This document shows, in pieces, positions 58,405-64,000 of a stretch of DNA of 64,000 nucleotides (position 1 is the stretch's first letter; every line of letters begins with the position of its first letter). Source of the DNA: Gemmatimonadetes bacterium T265 (GTDB lineage Bacteria > Gemmatimonadota > Gemmatimonadetes > Gemmatimonadales > Gemmatimonadaceae); assembly GCA_019973575.1 (NCBI GenBank), contig BPUI01000002.1:186001-250000 (forward strand). The letters run 5' to 3'. The notes beneath the pieces were generated by a model. It did not search any database. It was not told the DNA's origin and saw only the letters and a list, made by a program, of their open reading frames with translations. The position numbers and the translations under genes are program-made.

Positions 58405-60574
58405 CGTTCGGCGGGCCTTCGGCGCGCTCGCGCTCGCGGCACTCGCGCTCGCGGCACCGGGGGTCGCGCGGGCGCAGCCGTCCGCGGCGGCCCGGGAGGT
58501 GCTCGTCTACGCCGACGACGCGCCGCCCGCGGAGCTCTTCGGGTGGCTGGACGTGGTCACCGGGACCGAGCGCGCGCCCGCGGTCGCGCGGCGCGTCGGC
58601 GCGCTGCTCCCCGGGTGGACGCAGGACGCGCTCGGGAGCTGGACCATCACCCGGGGACGCGGCGCGCCGCACCGCGTCGTCGCGTGCGCGCTCGACCGGC
58701 CGGCGTATGTCGTCAGCGAAATCACCGACGACGGGTACCTGCGGCTGCACGACCCGGCCGCGGGCCGCGCGCAGCACCCGCTCTGGGACCAGTTCCACGA
58801 GGGGCAGCGGGTGCGCGTCCGGGCCCGCGCCGACACCGCGTCGCCAGACGCGTTCCCCGGCGCGGCCGTGCCCGGGGTGGTCGGCGTCCGCAGCACGCAC
58901 CTCTACCGCCGCCGCGCCGCCGACAGCACCCGCGCGACCGTCGACGCGTTCTACGTCGACGTCGGCGCGCGCTCGCGTGCCGAGGCCGAGTCGCTCGGCG
59001 TGCGACTGCTCGCGCCGGTGACGCGCGACTGGGCACCGCTCGCGTACGGCGCGAGCGCGGTCGGGGCCGCCGCGTTCGACGCCGGGCCGGTGATCGCGCA
59101 GCGCGTCGGGTGCGCCGCCGTCGCCGCGGCGTCGCGCGGCACGCCGGCGGTCGGGCGCACGACGTTCGTCGCCGCCGCGCAGAGCGCGTACGCGAACAGC
59201 GGCCTCGCCGCGGTGCTGGCGCGCGTCGGGCCGGTCGACTCGCTCGTGCTCGTCGAGCCCGGCGACGCGCCGAGCGACGCCGACACGGCGGCCGTCGTTA
59301 GGCGCGCGACGCGGCCCGCCCCGCGCGCCGTGGGCGTGCACCCCGCGAGCGCCGTCGTGCTCGGCGTGCGCGCGCGATTCCCCGGCACGCTCGTCGAATC
59401 GGTGCGGCGCGACGACGGGCGCGCGTTGGTCGCAGCGGTCGCCCGCGCCGCCGGCGTCGGTCCGGCGGTCGCGCTGCTCGGGCGGGCCGGCCGCCCGCGC
59501 GGCGGAGGCGCGGTGAGCTGGGACGACGCAGTCGCCGGACTGCCGACCGCGGCGCACCCCGACTCGCTCGCCGGGGACGCGCGGCTGCTCGCCGGGTTGG
59601 CGGACGCGTACGGCGCCTCCGCCCACGAGGCGCCCGTCCGCGACGCGGTGCGCGCCGCCCTGCCCGCCTGGGCGCGCGACCGCGCCACGGTCGATTCGGC
59701 CGGCAACCTCGTCGTCGCGGCGGGGCCCGACCGCGACAGCGTCGCGATCGTCGCGCACCTCGACGAGATCGGCTTCGCCGTGACGCGGATCGCGCGCGAC
59801 GGCACGGTCGCGCTCCGGCCGTTAGGCGGCTTCTACCGCGCGCTGTGGGAGGGGCAACCCGCGCTGCTCCACCGCGACGGCGCGGCGCCCCTCGCCGGCG
59901 TGTTCGTGCCACGCGACACGCCGCGCACGCGCGAGCCGGCGGAACTGACGGCGTGGTTCGGCGTCGACTCCGCGGCGCTGGCGCGCCTCGGTGTGCGGCC
60001 GGGCGCGGCCGTCACCGGCGTCAAACGCGCGACCCGGCTCGGCGCGGTCCGCTTCACGGCGCGCAGCTCCGACGACCGCACGGGCTGCGCGGCGCTCGTC
60101 CTCGCGATGCGGGCGCTCGACCCGGCGCGACTCACGCACAAGGTCGTCTTCGCCTTCACAACCCGCGAGGAGATCGGCCTCGAAGGCGCCGCGGCGCTCG
60201 CGGCCGAATGGGGCGCCAACGTGCGGCGTGTGTACGCGGTCGACACGTTCGTGGCGAGCGACGCCCCGCTCGAGAGCCACCGCTTCGCGTACACCCCGCT
60301 CGGCGCGGGAGCGGTCGTGCGCGCGGTCGACAACTCGAGCGCGGCGCCGCTCGAGGTGGTCGACGAGGTGGTCGCGGTCGCACGGGCGGCCGGGATCCCG
60401 GTGCAGGTCGGCACCACGAACGGCGGCAACGACGGCTCGGAGTTCGCGCGCGTCGGGGTCGTGGACGTGCCGTTGTCGTGGCCGGGGCGCTACAGTCACT
60501 CGCCGGTCGAGGTGCTCGACCTGCGCGATCTACGCGCGCTCGCGCGGCTCATCGCGGCACTCGCGGCGCGGTAG
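58367..60574 (+). CDS. Exported tandem M42 metallopeptidase (inactive plus active half)
   Basis: The 735-residue protein has a signal peptide (LALAALALAAPGVARA) followed by two M42-like halves. The C-terminal half (about residues 400-735) looks active: AHLDEIGFAV, DDRTGCAALVLA, FTTREEIGLEGAAALA and a late HSPVEVLD supply the expected dinuclear-zinc ligands. The N-terminal half (about 40-370) keeps the shape (WDQFHEGQRV, DAFYVDVGARS, AEAESLGVR) but has CALDRPAYVV in place of AHLDEIGFAV and AQRVGCAA in place of DDRTGCAA, so it has probably lost metal binding. It overlaps purN by 38 nt. Confidence 0.78.
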   Translation: MSRPRSTPRSAPNVRRAFGALALAALALAAPGVARAQPSAAAREVLVYADDAPPAELFGWLDVVTGTERAPAVARRVGALLPGWTQDALGSWTITRGRGAPHRVVACALDRPAYVVSEITDDGYLRLHDPAAGRAQHPLWDQFHEGQRVRVRARADTASPDAFPGAAVPGVVGVRSTHLYRRRAADSTRATVDAFYVDVGARSRAEAESLGVRLLAPVTRDWAPLAYGASAVGAAAFDAGPVIAQRVGCAAVAAASRGTPAVGRTTFVAAAQSAYANSGLAAVLARVGPVDSLVLVEPGDAPSDADTAAVVRRATRPAPRAVGVHPASAVVLGVRARFPGTLVESVRRDDGRALVAAVARAAGVGPAVALLGRAGRPRGGGAVSWDDAVAGLPTAAHPDSLAGDARLLAGLADAYGASAHEAPVRDAVRAALPAWARDRATVDSAGNLVVAAGPDRDSVAIVAHLDEIGFAVTRIARDGTVALRPLGGFYRALWEGQPALLHRDGAAPLAGVFVPRDTPRTREPAELTAWFGVDSAALARLGVRPGAAVTGVKRATRLGAVRFTARSSDDRTGCAALVLAMRALDPARLTHKVVFAFTTREEIGLEGAAALAAEWGANVRRVYAVDTFVASDAPLESHRFAYTPLGAGAVVRAVDNSSAAPLEVVDEVVAVARAAGIPVQVGTTNGGNDGSEFARVGVVDVPLSWPGRYSHSPVEVLDLRDLRALARLIAALAAR

Positions 60575-60603
60575 CGCCGTGCACCGGGTGCGGTACTCCT
60601 TAC

Positions 60604-60718
60604 CTGCCGTCCAGAGCCCGGCGAGGGACCTGTCCTCCTCGGCGGCGGCGGTGGAAACGCGCTCGACCTGGACCCGTCGCCCCGGACTGTAGGTCCCTCG
60701 CCGCGCTCGGGACGGCAG
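60604..60718. repeat. REP-like inverted repeat, copy 2
   Basis: A 28-nt arm at 60604-60631 (core GAGCCCGGCGAGGGACCT) and its inverted copy at 60691-60718 match at 26 of 28 positions. The arm is clearly related to that at 45819 (CCGAGCGCRGCGAGGGA). It fills the spacer between the M42 gene and purH and may form a long hairpin in RNA. The rest of this 197-nt spacer shows no clear promoter. Confidence 0.7.
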
Positions 60719-60771
60719 TGCGGGTGTAATCGGCCGTCCTGCATTCTGTTTCGTTCCCAAGCCACACGTTC

Positions 60772-62322
60772 ATGCCCCGCGCACTTCTTTCTGTTTCGGA
60801 CAAAACGGGCCTCGCCGAGTTCGCCCGCGGCCTCGCTGCGCTCGGCTTCGAGCTCGTCTCGACCGGCGGGACCGCGCGCGCGCTCCGCGAGGTGGGTCTG
60901 GCCATGGCCGACGTGAGCGACGTGACGCGCTTCCCCGAAATGCTCGACGGCCGCGTCAAGACGCTCCACCCGGCGGTGCACGGCGGCCTGCTCGCGCGAC
61001 GTGACCTGCCGGAGCACGTGGCGACGATCGCCGAGCACGGGATCGCGCCGATCGACGTCGTGGCCGTGAACCTGTATCCGTTTCGCGAGACGGTGGCCCG
61101 CCCGGATGTCACGCCGGATGCGGCCGTCGAACAGATCGACATCGGCGGGCCGTCGATGCTTCGCTCGGCGGCGAAGAACTTCGACTCCGTGACGGTCGTC
61201 GTCGATCCGTCGGACTACCCGGCGGTGCTCGACGCGCTCGGCCGCGGCGGCGACCCCGCGCTCCGCCGCCGGCTCGCGGCCAAGGTGTACGGGCACACGG
61301 CCGCCTACGACGCCGCGATCGCGGCGTGGTTCGCGGCGCAGGAGGGCGAGCGCTTTCCGGAGCGCCTCACGCTGAGCGGCGAGCGCCGGCAGACACTGCG
61401 CTACGGCGAAAATCCCGACCAGCGGGCCGCCTTCTACGTCGAGCGCCCCGGCGCCGGCCTCGGCGCGCTGCGGCAGCTCGGCGGCAAGGAGCTGTCGTTC
61501 AACAACCTCCTCGACCTCGACGGCGCACTGCTCGCCTGCGAGCCGTTCGCCGACGACGCCGGGTTCGAGAACGCGGGCGCGTGCTGCGCGATCGTCAAGC
61601 ACACGACGCCGTGCGGGCTCGCCGTCGGCGCGACGGCGCGCGAGGCCTACGACAAGGCGCTCGCCGGCGACCCGACGAGCGCGTTCGGGTCGGTGATCGC
61701 GTTCACCGTGCCGGTCGACGACGAGACGGCGGCCGTCCTCTCGCAGCTCTTCGTCGAGTGCGTGGTCGCGCCGGCCTTCTCCGACGGCGCGATCGAACTG
61801 CTCGGCCGCAAGAAGAATTTGCGCGTGCTCGCCGGTCGGGTCATGCGCGACGCGGACGAGCTCGACGTGAAGCGCGTCCGGGGCGGGTTCGTCGTCCAGG
61901 ACCGGCAGCCGCTGCCGATCGTCGGCGACGCCTGGCGCGTCGTGACGCAGCGCGCGCCGACGGGCGACGAGCTGGCCGACCTGCGCTTCGCGTGGCGAGC
62001 GGTCCGGAGCGTCAAGTCGAACGCGATCGTGCTCGCGCGGGGTGGCATGACGCTCGGGATCGGCGCCGGACAGATGTCCCGCGTCGATGCGGCGTTCGTC
62101 GCCTCGCACAAGGCGCGTGAGGCGGGGCACGCCGCGGCCGGCGCGGTGCTCGGCTCCGACGCGTTCTTTCCGTTCCGCGACGGGGTGGACCAGGCGGCCT
62201 CCGCCGGGGTACGCGCGATCGTGCAGCCCGGCGGCTCGGTCCGAGACGCCGAGGTGATCGCCGCCGCCGACGAGCACGGCATGGCGATGGTGTTCACCGG
62301 GCAGCGCCTGTTCCGGCATTGA
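60772..62322 (+). CDS. purH: Bifunctional AICAR transformylase / IMP cyclohydrolase
   Basis: PurH does the last two steps of IMP synthesis. The 516-residue protein has the N-terminal cyclohydrolase (SVSDKTGLAEFARGL, STGGTARALRE, GRVKTLHPAVHGGLL, NLYPFRETV, IDIGGPSMLRSAAKN) and the C-terminal AICAR transformylase with RYGENPDQRAAFY, SFNNLLDLDGAL, KHTTPCGLAVG with the catalytic Lys-His and ending GMAMVFTGQRLFRH. Full length. It is not coupled to purN; a REP-like element lies before it. It needs 10-formyl-THF, linking to glyA and folP here. Confidence 0.98.
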   Translation: MPRALLSVSDKTGLAEFARGLAALGFELVSTGGTARALREVGLAMADVSDVTRFPEMLDGRVKTLHPAVHGGLLARRDLPEHVATIAEHGIAPIDVVAVNLYPFRETVARPDVTPDAAVEQIDIGGPSMLRSAAKNFDSVTVVVDPSDYPAVLDALGRGGDPALRRRLAAKVYGHTAAYDAAIAAWFAAQEGERFPERLTLSGERRQTLRYGENPDQRAAFYVERPGAGLGALRQLGGKELSFNNLLDLDGALLACEPFADDAGFENAGACCAIVKHTTPCGLAVGATAREAYDKALAGDPTSAFGSVIAFTVPVDDETAAVLSQLFVECVVAPAFSDGAIELLGRKKNLRVLAGRVMRDADELDVKRVRGGFVVQDRQPLPIVGDAWRVVTQRAPTGDELADLRFAWRAVRSVKSNAIVLARGGMTLGIGAGQMSRVDAAFVASHKAREAGHAAAGAVLGSDAFFPFRDGVDQAASAGVRAIVQPGGSVRDAEVIAAADEHGMAMVFTGQRLFRH

Positions 62323-62452
62323 TCCGGGCGGCGCGCGCCGTCGATCTTTCGTGCCTCCCCGGGCCGGTGTCAGAGGATGACGCCGGCACGGATTATTGTT
62401 CGCGCGACCGACCGCATTGTCGACCGGGCGGCCCACGTCCCTTCCCTTGCTG

Positions 62453-64000
62453 ATGTCTGCTGCCGTTCTCCGTCCCGACGCCGTTCCGTCCACCGCGCGC
62501 GGTGCCGCCGTCCTGCCCGCGGCCGGGGTCGACTTGGACTACCGGCCGTCATACGGGGCGGCGGGGCTGGCGGCGCTCGGCGTGTTCCTGCTCTACGTGC
62601 TCACGCTCGCGCCCTCGACGGGCATGTGGGACGCCAGCGAGTACATCGCGGCCGCGTACGTGCTCGGCATCCCGCACCCGCCGGGGAACCCGTTCTTCGT
62701 CCTCGTCGGCCGGGTGATGAGCCTGCTGCCCGTCGCCCCCACGGTGGCGATGCGCATCAACGTGCTCGCCGCGCTCTGCTCGGCGGTGGCGGCCGGCGTC
62801 TGGTTCCTCGTCGCCGAGCGCGTGCTGGTGAGCTGGCTGCCGCGCCGCGCGCTCCGGCTCGCCGGGGGCGCGCTGGCCGCCCTCCTGGGCGCGACCGCGT
62901 TCACGGTGTGGAACCAGAGCGTGGTGAACGAGAAGGTCTACACCGTCTCGCTCGCCTTCTTCGCCCTGGTCTCGTGGCTGGTCGTGCGCTGGTGCGACGA
63001 CCCGGAGGGGCCCAAGGCGCCGCGGCTGCTGCTGCTGGCGGCGTACCTGATCGGGCTCGGCTACGCGAACCACCCGGCCGGCTTCCTGGTCGCGCCGGCG
63101 GTGGCGGCCGGGGTGCTGCTGCGGCGGCCGGCGACGCTGCTCGACTGGCGGCTGCTGAGCCGGGCGGCGCTCTGCTTCGCGCTCGGGCTGACGCCGTTCC
63201 TCTACCAGCCGATCCGGGCGGCGCAGTTCCCCGCGCTCAACGAGGGGGAGCCGACCGCGTGCACGACGCGGCTCACGGTCGCGTGCACCTTCACGAAGGT
63301 GACCGCCGACCGGTTCCTGGCGAACGTGAACCGCGAGCAGTACGGCAAGCCCGACCTCGCCGACCGCCAGGCGCCCTTCACGGCGCAGGTCGGGATGTGG
63401 TGGCTCTACTTCAAGTGGCAGTGGCTCCGGGACGCGCACGGCGAGCGGCCGGCCGCGCAGAGCGCGCTCGCCGTGCTCTTCCTCGCGCTCGGCGCGATCG
63501 GGGGGTGGGTGCACTTCAAACGCGACCGGCAGAGCTTCTGGTTCTTCGGGCCGCTCGTGTTCTCGGTGACGCTCGCGCTCATCTACTACATGAACTTCAA
63601 GTACGGCGCGTCGCAGGCCCCCGAGCTGACCGACGTGCCGCGCGAGGTGCGCGACCGCGACTACTTCTATCTCTGGAGCTTCAGCACCTGGGGCGTGTGG
63701 GCCGCGCTCGGGCTGATGTGGGTGTGGGAATCGCTCGCCTCGCTGCTCGGGACCGAGCGCGTGCGGCTCGGTCGCGACACGGTCGAGGTGCCGCGCGAGC
63801 GCTCGTGGATCGGCGCGTCGCCGGTGCTCGCGCTCTCCGTGATCCCGCTCGCCGGCAACTGGCACCAGGCCTCGCGCGCCGGGCACCGCGACACGGCCGC
63901 GTTCGCGCGCGACCTGCTCAACTCGGTCGAGCCCTACGGCATCCTCGTCACGGCGGGCGACAACGACACCTTCCCGCTCTGGTACGCGCAGGAAGTCGAG
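62453..64000 (+). CDS. DUF2723 polytopic membrane protein, 3' end beyond window
   Basis: The frame runs from ATG 62453 to the last base without a stop (516 codons visible). It has the DUF2723 pattern: a polar N-terminus of about 35 residues, first helix LAALGVFLLYVLTLAP, luminal MWDASEYIAAAY and IPHPPGNPFFVLVGR, SVVNEKVYTVSL, about ten hydrophobic segments and, near the end, AGDNDTFPLWYAQEVE. The protein at 765-2948 shares all these motifs, but identity is modest. Where the family protein ends cannot be seen. Likely a GT-C-type glycosyltransferase acting on the periplasmic side; substrate unknown. Confidence 0.85.
   Translation, partial: MSAAVLRPDAVPSTARGAAVLPAAGVDLDYRPSYGAAGLAALGVFLLYVLTLAPSTGMWDASEYIAAAYVLGIPHPPGNPFFVLVGRVMSLLPVAPTVAMRINVLAALCSAVAAGVWFLVAERVLVSWLPRRALRLAGGALAALLGATAFTVWNQSVVNEKVYTVSLAFFALVSWLVVRWCDDPEGPKAPRLLLLAAYLIGLGYANHPAGFLVAPAVAAGVLLRRPATLLDWRLLSRAALCFALGLTPFLYQPIRAAQFPALNEGEPTACTTRLTVACTFTKVTADRFLANVNREQYGKPDLADRQAPFTAQVGMWWLYFKWQWLRDAHGERPAAQSALAVLFLALGAIGGWVHFKRDRQSFWFFGPLVFSVTLALIYYMNFKYGASQAPELTDVPREVRDRDYFYLWSFSTWGVWAALGLMWVWESLASLLGTERVRLGRDTVEVPRERSWIGASPVLALSVIPLAGNWHQASRAGHRDTAAFARDLLNSVEPYGILVTAGDNDTFPLWYAQEVE

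Overview
The window is chromosomal DNA of a very GC-rich (my estimate 72-74% G+C) bacterium. Gene content and style point to Gemmatimonadota (Gemmatimonas/Gemmatirosa-like): two DUF2723 membrane proteins, a Minf_1886-family protein, a lipoprotein-like Ig protein directly behind valS, a TolB-propeller metallopeptidase, an S9 peptidase, an outer-membrane barrel protein and a tandem M42 peptidase. This is inference from families and order; no rRNA is present to test it. I see no prophage, insertion sequence, CRISPR array or plasmid function. This is core chromosome with some lineage-specific genes.

Layout. 0-10.4 kb is a leftward block tilS-hpt-ftsH-(DHA2 exporter)-folP-cdaA-DUF2723-yggS, a form of the widespread tilS/hpt/ftsH/folP/cdaA neighbourhood that couples tRNA modification, purine salvage, membrane proteolysis, folate and c-di-AMP. 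10.5-20.3 kb holds a small membrane-protein gene, the glnK-amtB ammonium pair, a large secreted metallopeptidase/beta-propeller protein, malate synthase, a thioredoxin-like protein and a second FtsH. 20.3-28.9 kb is cell-envelope territory: a membrane protein coupled to an S9 peptidase, a 475-bp spacer that looks like a tiny independent transcription unit, an outer-membrane protein, and a VirJ-like lipoprotein hydrolase overlapping a GHL10 glycosidase. 28.9-35.5 kb has deoC with an ALDH16-type dehydrogenase, a ferritin-like protein, a clan GH-A glycosidase and an Arg/Asp-rich exported protein. 35.7-36.3 kb has tatA and two CAT-anticodon tRNAs.

36.3-51.2 kb is a long leftward run: thrS, then thiolase-CPBP-hbd-acyl-CoA dehydrogenase-leucine dehydrogenase-glyA (acyl-CoA and branched amino-acid catabolism), two small conserved proteins, nnr-thiL-plsC-eno-ftsB, ending in tRNA-fMet. 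51.4-64 kb runs rightward: a BON-domain protein, a small acidic protein, then valS-Ig protein-gmhB-purN-M42 peptidase, each overlapping the next, then purH and a second, truncated DUF2723 gene.

Three non-gene signals stand out. (1) The 7-mer GTTAGGC occurs 32 times on the two strands together, in every reading frame, in stop codons and between genes, several-fold above a composition-based expectation; it supplies almost all the rare TTA leucine codons of the window. (2) Six start codons, five of annotated genes plus a short reading frame coupled to valS, sit 6-7 nt behind a TAGNTT-like -10 box, so leaderless transcription looks common. (3) At 24.05-24.27 kb a -10 box, two hairpins, a 12-nt perfect Shine-Dalgarno sequence, a 22-codon frame and a strong terminator follow one another.
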